Assembly: GCF_001766675.1 (NCBI RefSeq)
Contig: NZ_MJLT01000012.1
Location: 124,001 to 188,000, forward strand
Direction: 5' to 3'
Source: Arthrobacter sp. SW1
Lineage (GTDB): Bacteria > Actinomycetota > Actinomycetes > Actinomycetales > Micrococcaceae
Length of the DNA stretch: 64,000 nucleotides
Part shown: positions 42,958 through 52,334 of the stretch, piece after piece
Layout of the letters: every line of letters starts with the position of its first letter
Position numbering within the stretch: the stretch's first letter is position 1
Made by a program: the position numbers and the translations under genes
Notes under the pieces: model-generated
Seen by the model: only the letters and a program-made list of their open reading frames with translations
What the model was told of the DNA's origin: nothing
Databases searched by the model: none

Positions 42958-44253
42958 ATGGTTTCCGGCCAGGCCCGCGACGATGGGATCCGCGACGATG
43001 AGGCCCGTGACGGCGAGCCGCGTGACGGCGAGCCGCGGTATGAGCGGATCGGCCGTGACGTGTTCGACGACGGCGGGCCGGCCGGTGCTGCCCGGGCCAA
43101 TGGTTCAGTTGCGGCCGCCCGTTCAGCTGCCGGCGGTTCCCCCGTGGCGCCGCCGCGGCCGCACAGCTTGCGGCGCGCAGGCTTCGGCGGGCTAAGACGG
43201 GCCGCCGCCTGGGTGGGCCGGAAGGCCTGGCGGGAGGCGGCGTCGTCGTTCCGTTCGGCGCGCTTTTGGCTGCTCCTGGCGGCGGCTCTCGTCACCGCCA
43301 GCGGGACCACTTTCGTCGTCGCGGCCTGGAGCGGCATTTTCGACTGGGCCGCACCAAATCCGCTGGGGATGTTTGTCATGGCGGGTGCGGCGCTTGTGGT
43401 GTCGGGGGCGATCCTCGGAACGGCGTGGGGTTTCAGCCGGCCGGCGGCAGGGCCCTTCGCCCTGCAGCAGCGGCTGCTGGCATGCCTGCTGCAGGGCATG
43501 GCACTGGCGGTCCTTGGGCTGCTGGTGCTCCTGGTCCTGCGCCTGCTGCCGTTTCCCGCGCCGGATCCCTTGGCGGTTGACCCGCTGGTGCCCGGAAACG
43601 TCCTCCCCGCGGGGCCGGCGCTGGAGCTCCTCATGGTGGGGCTGGTGCTCTTCGAGGTGCTGGTCTTCGCCGCGATCGGCGCCGGATTCCGGACGATGTT
43701 TTCCCGGGCACGTATCGGCGCTGTCCTGGCCGGGCTCGTCACGGGATCGTTCGTCCTGGGGAACCTCGTGGCCGTCGCCTTGCTGATGCCGGCGATGCTG
43801 GTCACCGAACAAACCTCGGTTCCGGTAAACGTGAAGCGCGACGAGAGCCAGCGGTATGTGTCCTATGAATGCGTGGGCGGGCTGGTACGGAGCCAAACCG
43901 TGGTGCACGCCGAGCGGGTCTTGTGGCTCGGGGCGGGAAACCCCGTGCTCCTCTACTGGACGCTGGCCGCCGAGGAGCTTCCGCCGGGCAGCGACTACGG
44001 CTGGATCTTCGTTTCGATCCAACGATCCCTGGAAGGCCCGTTCTACGAGATCCCGTGCATCAACGGCGTGGCCAGCGAGGAATTGCAGCCTGCGTTCCCG
44101 CTGTCGGTGGTTGGAATCGCGGGGCAACTGGCTGCGGCCGCCGCGGTGACGGGCGCAGGCGTCCTGGCTGCCCGGCGTCGGGCTCGCCGCTACTCGAGTT
44201 CGGCGCCCGCCCGCTCCGGCACCAGGAACATGGTCACGAAGGCCAGGAGGTAA
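42958..44253 (+). CDS. Second, divergent ABC-2-like permease
   Basis: The 431-residue protein has an Asp/Arg/Glu-rich N-terminal tail of about 65 residues with short repeats, then about six helices. The outer segment YECVGGLVRSQTVVHAERVLW aligns by eye with the previous permease's CEGPLVEQEAFHTERVAW, so the two may form a heterodimer. Its C-terminus overlaps the convergent MFS gene by 64 bases. The exact start is uncertain, as the tail is variable. Confidence 0.65.
   Translation: MVSGQARDDGIRDDEARDGEPRDGEPRYERIGRDVFDDGGPAGAARANGSVAAARSAAGGSPVAPPRPHSLRRAGFGGLRRAAAWVGRKAWREAASSFRSARFWLLLAAALVTASGTTFVVAAWSGIFDWAAPNPLGMFVMAGAALVVSGAILGTAWGFSRPAAGPFALQQRLLACLLQGMALAVLGLLVLLVLRLLPFPAPDPLAVDPLVPGNVLPAGPALELLMVGLVLFEVLVFAAIGAGFRTMFSRARIGAVLAGLVTGSFVLGNLVAVALLMPAMLVTEQTSVPVNVKRDESQRYVSYECVGGLVRSQTVVHAERVLWLGAGNPVLLYWTLAAEELPPGSDYGWIFVSIQRSLEGPFYEIPCINGVASEELQPAFPLSVVGIAGQLAAAAAVTGAGVLAARRRARRYSSSAPARSGTRNMVTKARR
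43006..43035 (+). repeat. Exact 15-bp direct repeat coding for RDGEP twice
   Basis: CGTGACGGCGAGCCG occurs at 43006-43020 and 43021-43035, preceded by related GCGACGATG units. It expands the charged N-terminal tail of the permease-like protein. Confidence 0.85.
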
Positions 44254-45434
44254 ATCGCCGGCAGGAGCGCCAGGGCAAAGGCGAAACCGTGGGAGGACGC
44301 CACCATGGCGATGACCATCGGAGCGAAGCCGCCTACGCCGCGGCCGATGTTGAACAGGACGTTCTGCGCGGTGGCGCGGGCGTGCGTGGGGTAGAGCTCG
44401 GCCAGCAGTGCGCCGTAGCCGCCCAGGGTTCCGTTGGCGAAGGCGCCCATGACGAAACCGCCGAACAGGAGAATGGCCGGGTCCGAGATCTGGCTGTAGG
44501 CGAGCACCGAAACGGCCGCACCGATCTGGAAAATCCAGAACGCCTTGTGCCGGCCGAGACGGTCCGCCAGCTGGCCGAAGACGATGATGCCGGTCATCAT
44601 GCCGAAGACCGTGACGGCGGTCCACGCCGAAGTCCCCAGCAGGCTGAGCTTGAACTCGGTGCTCAGGTAGCGGGGAAGCCAGGTCATGATGCCGAAGTAC
44701 CCGAAGTTCTGCACCGAGGTCAGGATGATCATGGCGATGGTCACCCGGACCGCGCGGGCGTCTGCGACCAGGAGGCGAAGGGACGTCCTGGCGGAATGCG
44801 GCTCAGCCGCGGCTTCCAGGAACTTCGGCGATTCGTGGAGCCGCTTGCGCAGGATGATCGCGACGACGGCGGGGAAGGCCCCCACGACAAACAGGCCGCG
44901 CCAGCCAAAAGCCGAGATCACCGGGGCAGACACGAGCGCTGCGGCGAGCACGCCGAACTGGAAGCCGATACCCACCCAGGACGTGGCACGGGCCCGGTAC
45001 TTGGCCGGAACGGCTTCGGCGGCGAGGGTCATGCCGATGCCGAATTCGCCGCCGATGCCGATGCCGGCGATGAAACGGTAGATGGCCATGTCCGTGAAGC
45101 CGGTGGACACCGCGGACAGACCCGTGAAGACGGCGAAAAGGATCACCGAGTAGGTGAGCATCTTCACCCGGCCGCAGCGGTCGCTGAGGATGCCGAACAC
45201 GATTCCGCCCAACACCGCTCCGAGCAGCGTCAGCGTGGTCAGCGAACCTGCCTGGGCATCGGTGAGGTTGAAGCTGGTGATGATCCCGCCCAGCGCGAAG
45301 CTCAGGATCAGCAGGTCGAAGCCGTCCAGACCGTAGCCGATGGCCGAGGCCAGGACTGCCTTGCGGCCGTAGCGGACAGCTTCCTTGTCCTGCTGCTTTT
45401 CGGTGCCGGAGACAGCCGTGTCCGTGGGATTCAT
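44190..45434 (-). CDS. MFS transporter, metabolite:H+ symporter type
   Basis: The 414-residue protein has 12 membrane helices. MFS loop motifs are visible: GILSDRCGRVKML after helix 2, GIGIGGEFGIGMTLAAEAVP in helix 4-5 and ADRLGRHKAFW after helix 8. The start at 45434 follows AGGA. The pattern resembles the aromatic-acid/metabolite symporter subfamily, but no catabolic genes lie beside it, so the substrate is open. Confidence 0.85.
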   Translation of the reverse strand: MNPTDTAVSGTEKQQDKEAVRYGRKAVLASAIGYGLDGFDLLILSFALGGIITSFNLTDAQAGSLTTLTLLGAVLGGIVFGILSDRCGRVKMLTYSVILFAVFTGLSAVSTGFTDMAIYRFIAGIGIGGEFGIGMTLAAEAVPAKYRARATSWVGIGFQFGVLAAALVSAPVISAFGWRGLFVVGAFPAVVAIILRKRLHESPKFLEAAAEPHSARTSLRLLVADARAVRVTIAMIILTSVQNFGYFGIMTWLPRYLSTEFKLSLLGTSAWTAVTVFGMMTGIIVFGQLADRLGRHKAFWIFQIGAAVSVLAYSQISDPAILLFGGFVMGAFANGTLGGYGALLAELYPTHARATAQNVLFNIGRGVGGFAPMVIAMVASSHGFAFALALLPAIYLLAFVTMFLVPERAGAELE

Positions 45435-45490
45435 GAATCGTGTTCCTAACTGGCGGGGAGCGCAGGGCACGCCGGAACCGCCAGGTCCCA

Positions 45491-45547
45491 GGGCATGGCT
45501 GAGCGGGCATGACCGTGCTGGCATGACTGGGCAGGCATGACGGAGCT
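45491..45547. repeat. Four imperfect 14-15-bp direct repeats before the MFS gene
   Basis: Units starting GGCATG occur at 45491-45504, 45505-45519, 45520-45533 and 45534-45547. They lie 57 to 113 bases upstream of the MFS start, in the promoter or leader region. The period does not match a whole helical turn multiple exactly. Confidence 0.65.
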
Positions 45548-45647
45548 GGGACGAGGAGGTGAGGTTGACGGCGCCACACACGCAGGGGGCAATCTGCCTG
45601 CTATTTTCCCAGACGGGCGATAGCCGCCGCGAATCGCTTCTTGTGAT

Positions 45648-46289
45648 TTAGCCGATACGGTCCAGGCGGTAGCGAAGCGAGGGAAGGCCTTTGCCGTGCC
45701 TGTCCTGGGCTGCCGAAAAGTGCCGGTCCACTGTGAAACCGAGCCCTTCCAGGAGCCGGCGGGACGGCAGGTTCGGCTCATAGACGCCCGCGAACACGGT
45801 GCGTGCGTTGCGCTCCGTGAACAGCCACTCAACCATGGCCGCCGCTGCTTCACGACCGTAGCCCAGGCCATGGTGATCGGGGTGCAGGACGTAACCCAGC
45901 GAAGCGCAGCCGCTTGCGAGCGGGCCAGGTGCCGGCGGCTCGGAGGTGTTCCACGCCCGGATGTTGCCGATGAGCGCACCGCTGTCCCGCAGCGTGATGG
46001 CCCAGGACAGGTTGAAGTGTTCGGGCGTGGAGGCAGCCGACCGCTGCAGTTGCTCCTGAAGCCAGGCTTCGGATTGCTCCGCGGAAAACGGGCTGTGTGA
46101 GAGGTACCGGGTCGCGTCCGGGTGGCTGCGCAGTTGATGGACGACGGCGGTGTCCCCGCTTTCGAGGAGCCGGAGCCTTAAGCGGCTGCTCAGCAGAGGC
46201 GCGGCAAGCTCTGCTGCCGCCCGCTGCGGTGAGTTCCGCAGTGGTGACTCAGGCACCGGCCGGGGCCCGCCGTCGTCGGGGGTTTGCAT
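45648..46289 (-). CDS. GNAT-family acetyltransferase, RimJ/RimL-like
   Basis: The 213-residue protein has a GNAT domain from about residue 35. SRLRLRLLESGDTAVVHQLR, LGYVLHPDHHGLGYGREAAA with the acetyl-CoA loop, and NLPSRRLLEGLGF are the family hallmarks. It may acetylate a protein N-terminus or a small amine. The ATG overlaps the recR stop by one base (TGATG), so it is co-translated with recR. Confidence 0.8.
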   Translation of the reverse strand: MQTPDDGGPRPVPESPLRNSPQRAAAELAAPLLSSRLRLRLLESGDTAVVHQLRSHPDATRYLSHSPFSAEQSEAWLQEQLQRSAASTPEHFNLSWAITLRDSGALIGNIRAWNTSEPPAPGPLASGCASLGYVLHPDHHGLGYGREAAAAMVEWLFTERNARTVFAGVYEPNLPSRRLLEGLGFTVDRHFSAAQDRHGKGLPSLRYRLDRIG

Positions 46290-46888
46290 CAGGAGAGGAC
46301 GTTGCGGCGGCCTTCAAAGGCGCGGCCCAGCGTGACTTCGTCCGCGTATTCGAGGTCGCCGCCCACGGGCAGGCCTGAGGCGAGGCGGGTGACGGCGATC
46401 CCGATCGTCTTCAGCATGCGCGCCAGGTAGGTTGCCGTTGCTTCGCCCTCGAGGTTGGGGTCCGTGGCAATGATGATTTCCTGGATGGCGCCGTCGTTGA
46501 GGCGGGTGAGGAGTTCGCGGATGCGCAGCTGTTCCGGGCCGATGCCGGCGATCGGATTGATGGCCCCGCCGAGCACGTGGTAGCGGCCGCGGAAGGAACG
46601 CGTGCGTTCGACGGCGAGCACGTCCTTGGATTCTTCGACCACGCAGATGACGGACGGATCGCGGCGCGGGTCGCGGCAGATGTTGCACATCTCCTGCTCG
46701 GTAACGTTGCCGCATACCGTGCAGAACTTCACGCGTTCCTTGACGGTGGTGATGGCCGTGACCAGGCGCTTCATGTCCTCGGGGTCGGCCTCAAGGATAT
46801 GGAAGGCGAGGCGCTGGGCTGATTTCGGCCCGACGCCGGGGAGCCGGCCGAGTTCGTCGATCAGCTCTTGAACTGCACCTTCGTACAC
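46289..46888 (-). CDS. recR: Recombination mediator RecR
   Basis: The 199-residue protein works with RecO and RecF in gap repair. The helix-hairpin-helix ([16 protein letters not shown]), four-Cys zinc finger ([16 protein letters not shown]), and Toprim domain ([12 protein letters not shown] and [12 protein letters not shown]) are seen in order. The start is GTG 46888 with CGAGGA upstream. It lies 91 bases after dnaX; the ybaB gene often between them is absent. Confidence 0.97.
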   Translation of the reverse strand: MYEGAVQELIDELGRLPGVGPKSAQRLAFHILEADPEDMKRLVTAITTVKERVKFCTVCGNVTEQEMCNICRDPRRDPSVICVVEESKDVLAVERTRSFRGRYHVLGGAINPIAGIGPEQLRIRELLTRLNDGAIQEIIIATDPNLEGEATATYLARMLKTIGIAVTRLASGLPVGGDLEYADEVTLGRAFEGRRNVLS

Positions 46889-46979
46889 AATGTCCTCGTT
46901 TAGTCAGTGGTGTTGCTGGATTGCCGGCATGCTGCGGACCGGGCTTTGCGGAACGGGCGGGCGCCCGCCGGCGGCCGGA

Positions 46980-49900
46980 TCAGCGGCGCATCAGGGGAGT
47001 GCCGTCGAGGGAACGCTCTTCCAGGAGTCTCCCGCCCAGAATACGCTCGACCGCGGCGCGGCCAAACACCCCGGATTCCTCGATGGTTTCATCGTCCGCG
47101 CTGGGGAAGTCTTCCACCATGGTGGCTGTTGCCGTGGCCGCGCGTGCCGGTGCCTGGTTGCGTCCGGCCAAGGCCTCCGGGCTGTTGGACAGCCGCTGGT
47201 AGAGGCTCTGTTTCCCAGGGCCGTTGCCGGCGCCGTTGTTCGCACCATTGTTCGCACCGTTGCTCGCGGAGTCCGCCGGAGCGGATGCCGGAACCGTGGC
47301 CCAGCCGTTTGCCGGGGCGGCCGGGGCCGGTTGCGATGCTGCGGCCGGCTCCTGCATTGGGGGTGCGGCAGGAACCTGGGCTGCGGCCGGTTCATAGGCG
47401 GGCGAAGTAGCCATTGAGGCGCCGGACAAGCCGTTCTGCGGTGCGGAATCCTCTCCCGCAACATGGGTTCCGACGTTGCTGCTGGTACCCACCACCCATG
47501 ACCCCGGGGACTGCTCCACGGCACGCGACCACGGATCGTCCGAAGCAGCCGCCGGAACTGCCGGTGCAGCCTGTGCGGCCGCTTGGGGCTCAGGTTGGGG
47601 CTCGGGACGGGCGGCAGGCGCGGGCGCCGAGGCCGCCGGAGCCGCCGGGGCGGTGGGTGCCGGAGCCGTGTGCGCGGGCGCCACCTGTGCCGGTGCTGCC
47701 TGCCAGCCAGCGGCCGACGGCGGCACCCAGTCCATGGGCGGTTCTTCCTCCAAGGGCGGGGCGTCTTCGTCGCGCGGGGGACCCCAGTCGTCGTCGGAGT
47801 AGGAATAATCCTCCGCAGCTGGCGCGGGGGATTGCTGTGTCCTGGCTTCGGCGGGAGCCGCTGGAACGGGTGCTTCGGCGGCCGGAGACGGGTGCGAAGG
47901 CTGCGCAGTTACCGATGCCGGGGCACCAGCCGCAGGTGCCGGACCAGTGGGCGCCTCGACAGTGGTCACCTGGATAGCGGGCGATGCGGCTTTGGGCCCG
48001 CTCGTTGCCGGCGCCAGTCCCCAAGCAGTGTCCACTTCGGAGACGGCGGGCGCTGGCGGAGCCGGTGCGGGCGTGGCCGCGGGAGCCGCCGGCGTGGACG
48101 CCGGGGCTTCCGGACTAGCCGGTGCTTTTGGGTTTGGCGCAGAGCTCCCCGAACTGTTGCCGCCGGCCATGGCGGTGATCTGGCAGTCGATGCCGATGGT
48201 CTTGTGGATGGCCTGCCGGAGGTTTTCGGCATGGTCTGCCCGGCTGAACGCAGAGGCCAGGCCTTCGGTAGTAAAGGACAGCACCAAGGTTTGTCCGTCG
48301 AAACGCGCCACTTGCGCGTTGGCGCCCACCAAGGCCCAGCTGCTGCGCTTGATCTTGGTCAGCGTTTGCAGGATGTCCTGCCAGGCGCGGCGGACGACCT
48401 CGACGTCGGCCCCGCCGGAAGGAGCGGACCCGCCCGAAGCGGGCGGCGGGGTGACGGCCGCAGGCGCAGGAGCCGGGGCGGCCGCAGGCGCCGGCGGCTG
48501 AACAGCTTGGACCGGAGCTGCCTGGACCGGTGCTGCCTGTGCCGGAACGGACGGCTGCGGGTTCTCCTCGGTGGGCCAGTCGTTGGTCGTGACCCGTGGC
48601 GCGGAAATCGGCTTGGGCCGGGCGGGCGCTTCAGCCGAAGGCGACTCGATCACCGGCGCCGCGGCCGCAGGCGCCTCAACGACGGGCGCCGGGGCGGCTT
48701 CCGCAGCGGCCGGCACCCGGACGGGCTCCGGCGTCGGGCTGGGAACGGGCGGCTGAACCGGTGCCTGAACTGGCGCCGCCGCAGCGGGAACAGGAGGTAC
48801 CGCCGCAACGGGAACAGCAGCGCCCGCGGGAACTGCTTCGCCGTAGCTGAGGCGCCGTTCCACACGGTCAATGCGGGCCGCGATGCCGCGTTCGGTCTGC
48901 TCGGCACCGGGCAGCAGGATGCGGGCGCACAGCAATTCAAGGTGAAGGCGCGGGGAGGTGGCCCCGGTCATCTCCGTGAGCGCGGTGTTGGTGACGTCCG
49001 CGGCGCGGGAGAGCTCGGCGGCGCCGAGGGCGCTGGCCTGGCCCTGCATGCGCGCGATCTGGTCGTCCGGCATGCCGCGCAGGATGGCCTTGGCGCTCTC
49101 CGGCATGGCCTGGACGATGATGAGGTCCCGGAAGCGCTCCAACAGGTCTTCGACAAAGCGGCGGGGATCGTGACCGGTCTGGATGACGCGGTCCACGGCG
49201 CGGAAGACGGTGGCGGAATCGCCGGCGGCGACGGCCTCCACGACGTCGTCCAGCAGGGAGGCATGCGTGTAACCGAGGAGCGCGACGGCGAGTTCGTAGT
49301 CCAGTCCGTTGCTGCCGGCGCCGGCCATGAGCTGGTCCAATACGGACAGGGAGTCGCGGACCGAACCGCCACCGGCACGGATCACCAGCGAGAGCACACC
49401 CGGAGCGACCGGCACATTCTCGGCAGCGCAGAGTTGTTCGAGGTACGCCATGAGCGGTTCCGGCGGCACCAGCCGGAACGGGTAATGGTGCGTGCGGGAA
49501 CGGATGGTGCCGATAACCTTGTCCGGCTCCGTGGTGGCGAAGATGAACTTGATGTGTTCCGGCGGCTCTTCGACGATTTTCAGGAGCGCGTTGAAGCCGG
49601 CCGAGGTGACCATGTGGGCTTCGTCGATGATGAAGATCTTGTAGCGGTCCCGCACCGGAGCGAAGGTGGCGCGTTCGCGGAGATCGCGGGCGTCGTCCAC
49701 ACCGCCGTGGCTGGCGGCGTCGATCTCGATGACGTCAAGGGAACCGGAACCGCCGCGGGCCAGTTCAACGCAGCTGTTGCACTTGCCGCAGGGGGTGTCC
49801 GTGGGGCCCTCGGCGCAGTTGAGGCAGCGGGCCAGGATGCGGGCCGAGGTGGTTTTGCCGCAGCCGCGCGGGCCGGAGAAAAGGTAGGCGTGGTTGACGC

Positions 49901-50009
49901 GGTTCTTGCGCAACGCCGTCATGAGCGGCTCAGTGACATGCTCCTGCCCGATAACGTCCGCGAACGAATCCGGGCGGTATCTGCGGTAAAGGGCAGTAGT
50001 AACAGTCAC
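46980..50009 (-). CDS. dnaX: DNA polymerase III gamma/tau subunit
   Basis: DnaX loads the sliding clamp. The AAA+ part (about 1-370) has GPRGCGKTTSARILARCLNC, zinc finger CGKCNSC, DEAHMVTSAGFNALLK and SRTHHYPF. The rest of its 1009 residues is largely Ala/Pro low-complexity sequence around a globular domain (about 520-610; RRAWQDILQTLTKIKRSSWA). The tail is unusually long even for actinobacteria. The start is GTG 50009. The SRP RNA gene lies just upstream on the same strand. Confidence 0.95.
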   Translation of the reverse strand: MTVTTALYRRYRPDSFADVIGQEHVTEPLMTALRKNRVNHAYLFSGPRGCGKTTSARILARCLNCAEGPTDTPCGKCNSCVELARGGSGSLDVIEIDAASHGGVDDARDLRERATFAPVRDRYKIFIIDEAHMVTSAGFNALLKIVEEPPEHIKFIFATTEPDKVIGTIRSRTHHYPFRLVPPEPLMAYLEQLCAAENVPVAPGVLSLVIRAGGGSVRDSLSVLDQLMAGAGSNGLDYELAVALLGYTHASLLDDVVEAVAAGDSATVFRAVDRVIQTGHDPRRFVEDLLERFRDLIIVQAMPESAKAILRGMPDDQIARMQGQASALGAAELSRAADVTNTALTEMTGATSPRLHLELLCARILLPGAEQTERGIAARIDRVERRLSYGEAVPAGAAVPVAAVPPVPAAAAPVQAPVQPPVPSPTPEPVRVPAAAEAAPAPVVEAPAAAAPVIESPSAEAPARPKPISAPRVTTNDWPTEENPQPSVPAQAAPVQAAPVQAVQPPAPAAAPAPAPAAVTPPPASGGSAPSGGADVEVVRRAWQDILQTLTKIKRSSWALVGANAQVARFDGQTLVLSFTTEGLASAFSRADHAENLRQAIHKTIGIDCQITAMAGGNSSGSSAPNPKAPASPEAPASTPAAPAATPAPAPPAPAVSEVDTAWGLAPATSGPKAASPAIQVTTVEAPTGPAPAAGAPASVTAQPSHPSPAAEAPVPAAPAEARTQQSPAPAAEDYSYSDDDWGPPRDEDAPPLEEEPPMDWVPPSAAGWQAAPAQVAPAHTAPAPTAPAAPAASAPAPAARPEPQPEPQAAAQAAPAVPAAASDDPWSRAVEQSPGSWVVGTSSNVGTHVAGEDSAPQNGLSGASMATSPAYEPAAAQVPAAPPMQEPAAASQPAPAAPANGWATVPASAPADSASNGANNGANNGAGNGPGKQSLYQRLSNSPEALAGRNQAPARAATATATMVEDFPSADDETIEESGVFGRAAVERILGGRLLEERSLDGTPLMRR

Positions 50010-50050
50010 AGGGAAAACCTAGCGGTAGGGACTGACATTTAAAGTAAGAG

Positions 50051-50137
50051 ACCCCTCATGCACCCGCCAGAGCCCATCTACCCTTGCTACCTTCCGGTCC
50101 TGGGGGAGTTCAACAGGATGACGCCACATGAGGGGCC
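50051..50137 (-). ncRNA. ffs: Signal recognition particle RNA, small bacterial type
   Basis: On the minus strand the closing stem CCCCTCATG (50135-50127) pairs with CATGAGGGG (50060-50052). The conserved SRP54-binding tip ACCGGAAGGTAGCAAGGG is at the apex. Length (about 87 bases) and position upstream of dnaX are usual for actinobacteria. It would bind Ffh for membrane protein targeting. Ends are estimated from the closing stem. Confidence 0.93.
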
Positions 50138-50206
50138 GCAGACAAGCTTACCCGAACTTTCAGCGGCACTCGAATCCGCCGTCGGGCACTGCGAAGGAAC
50201 CGGAAG

Positions 50207-51334
50207 CTAGAGGGAAGCGATCGTCTCCGCCGCGATTCCGAAGGACATGGTCATGCCGATCCCGGAGGTCACGGTGACCACCTTGGTCCGCGGTTCCACG
50301 TCCTCCACCAGCAGGGAGGTCAGCGGGCTGCTGGCGTAGACGCCCTGCCAGCGCTGCGTGACCTGCAGCCTGGTGCCCAGGATCCTGCCGATTTCATCCA
50401 CCAGCCGGGTGGTCCACCATTCGTCCTGGAAGGGCCCTATCGTCTGCCCGTATACGTGGCTGTCGCCCAGGATGAGGCTGCCGTCCGGCCGGCGGGTGAA
50501 CATCACGTTGGCCACCATGTCAATCAATTCCGGGCTGTGGCCGTAGATTTCCCGCCGCACGGCCTCCGCGCCGGGCATGGCCGTGAAGCCGTCGTAGCGG
50601 GTCATCGAGGTGCCGGTCAGCACCGCGGAATCAAGGGTGTACCCGGCCGGCGCAGGGGCCAAGGCCATCTGCAGGGCGCAGCGCTGCACCTGGTAGCGGG
50701 CCGCGAGCTCCGGGAAGAGGTGGTCCATGTCGTGCCCCACGCACACCAGCACCTTCTCCGCGTGGAATTCTCCGCGGCTCGTGGAAACGGTCCCGTCCCG
50801 GATGTCCCGCACGGAGGTATTCCATTCGATCCCGACGCCGGACTGCTTCTGGAGCCAGTCCGCGATCTCTCCCGCGGTGGTGCGGGGATCGACGCGCAGG
50901 TCCGCGGGCAGGTGCGCACCGCCCACGATTGCCGGGTCCGGGGTTCCGCCGAGCACGGAACGGATTTCGCCGGCGGCCAGCAGCTGCACGGCGTCATTGC
51001 CGCGCTTGCTGTTCAGTTCCTCCAGCACGGTCTGTTCGGCGGCGCTGCGGGCCACCACGTAGGCGCCGGCCTCGGGAGCCCAGAAGCCCACGGCCTTTGC
51101 CGCCGCCAGCCAGCCTTCGCGGGAACGGTAGGCGGTGTCCAGCAGATCGCCGTCCTGGGCCGTGATGCAGCAGTGGCCGAAGTTCCGGATGGACGCCCCG
51201 TTGGGCCTCGCGTCACGTTCGATGATGCGCACCGTGTACCCCTTGCGGTGCGCTTCGAAGGCGTGCGCCAGCCCGACGATTCCGGCGCCGACGACGATCA
51301 GGTCCGTGCGTCCGGAGGCTTTGCTTGTGTTCAT
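50207..51334 (-). CDS. TIGR03364-type FAD-dependent oxidoreductase of phosphonate operon
   Basis: The 375-residue flavoprotein is of the DAAO/glycine-oxidase fold. LIVVGAGIVGLAHAFEAHRK is the FAD-binding beta-alpha-beta unit and the C-terminal TVTSGIGMTMSFGIAAE closes the flavin site. This family (TIGR03364) recurs in phosphonate clusters and some members oxidise aminoethylphosphonates. Here it could convert 2-aminoethylphosphonate, or its N-methyl form, to phosphonoacetaldehyde. The start has AAAGGA upstream. It is last in the operon. Confidence 0.8.
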   Translation of the reverse strand: MNTSKASGRTDLIVVGAGIVGLAHAFEAHRKGYTVRIIERDARPNGASIRNFGHCCITAQDGDLLDTAYRSREGWLAAAKAVGFWAPEAGAYVVARSAAEQTVLEELNSKRGNDAVQLLAAGEIRSVLGGTPDPAIVGGAHLPADLRVDPRTTAGEIADWLQKQSGVGIEWNTSVRDIRDGTVSTSRGEFHAEKVLVCVGHDMDHLFPELAARYQVQRCALQMALAPAPAGYTLDSAVLTGTSMTRYDGFTAMPGAEAVRREIYGHSPELIDMVANVMFTRRPDGSLILGDSHVYGQTIGPFQDEWWTTRLVDEIGRILGTRLQVTQRWQGVYASSPLTSLLVEDVEPRTKVVTVTSGIGMTMSFGIAAETIASL

Positions 51335-51378
51335 GGTGCGTCCTTTCGTGCTGCGGGATGGGCCCGGGCCGTGGGCGG

Positions 51379-52278
51379 TCAGCCTAGCGGCCAGGCCTTG
51401 ATGGAGCTGATCAGTCCGACGAAGCGCTGCTCCACCGGGGTGAGCGGCTGGTCCGCCATGCGGACCAGGGTGACGGGACGACGGCGGGGCGCCGGCTCGA
51501 TCTTGAGGCGGACCAGTTCTCCGGAGCGGAGGTCCTGGGCCACCACGTGTTCCGAGATGAGGGCCAGGCCCAGGCCTGCCCGGACGGATTCGCGGGCGGC
51601 CTCGGCGCTCCAGATGGTCCAGCTGGGTGCGTCCTTGAGTCCCCAGTCGGCCAAGGCCTGATCCTGGTCCAGCCGGGTGGAAGATCCGATTTCGCGGAGC
51701 AGGAAGCGTTGCCCCGCCAGGTCCTCCGGGGTGAGCTTGCGCCCGGCCAGGGGATGGGCCCGGCTGGCTGCAAGGATGAGGGCTTCGTCGAAGATTTCCG
51801 TGCATTCGAGTTGTTCGTGGTCCACCTGGCCGGCGCAGATGGCCAGGCTGACTTCCCGGTTGATGATCCATTCGGCCACTTTCTCCGCGTTGCCTACCCG
51901 CAGTTCCGTGCGCACCGACTCGTTCTCCGCGAGGAAGCGGCTGAGCACCCGGGGGAGCAGGTAGGAGCCGAGCGTGCTGGTCCCGGCCACGGACAGTTTC
52001 CGGTCCGCCTGCCCCTGCGCGGCGGCCACGTCGCCGTCCACGGAGTCCATGATGTCCAGGATTCGCCGGGCATGGCCGGCCAGGACCACGCCCGCCGGAG
52101 TGAGCGTAGTTCCGGCCGGTCCCCGGTCCAGCAGGTGCGCGGCCAGCGAGGTCTCCAGGCTCCGGACATGGGCCGAGACCGAGGGCTGGCTCATGTACAG
52201 GACGCGGGCCGCGGCGGAAATACTTCCGGCCTCCGCGACAGCGATGAAGATCCGCAGGCTTTGGGTGCTCAAATGCAT
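51379..52278 (-). CDS. LysR-family regulator in the phosphonate operon
   Basis: The 299-residue regulator has an N-terminal LysR helix-turn-helix (LRIFIAVAEAGSISAAARVL) and a two-lobe ligand domain with GTSTLGSYLLPRVLSRF. Unlike the classical divergent arrangement, it lies within the operon on the same strand, 44 bases before the oxidase gene. It is the likely activator of the phosphonate genes. Confidence 0.85.
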   Translation of the reverse strand: MHLSTQSLRIFIAVAEAGSISAAARVLYMSQPSVSAHVRSLETSLAAHLLDRGPAGTTLTPAGVVLAGHARRILDIMDSVDGDVAAAQGQADRKLSVAGTSTLGSYLLPRVLSRFLAENESVRTELRVGNAEKVAEWIINREVSLAICAGQVDHEQLECTEIFDEALILAASRAHPLAGRKLTPEDLAGQRFLLREIGSSTRLDQDQALADWGLKDAPSWTIWSAEAARESVRAGLGLALISEHVVAQDLRSGELVRLKIEPAPRRRPVTLVRMADQPLTPVEQRFVGLISSIKAWPLG

Positions 52279-52334
52279 GGGAACAAGCTAACTGACGGGG
52301 CCGGCACGGACGGGCGAACCATGGACGGCAGCGC

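Noticed and set aside
45491..45547. A CRISPR array
   Set aside because: Units are only 14-15 bases, contiguous without spacers, and no cas genes are near.
47583..50042. An 819-codon open frame on the plus strand opposite dnaX
   Set aside because: It lies wholly antisense to a certain gene and its composition (Gly/Arg-rich) is that of a mirror frame of high-GC coding DNA. No domain is recognisable.
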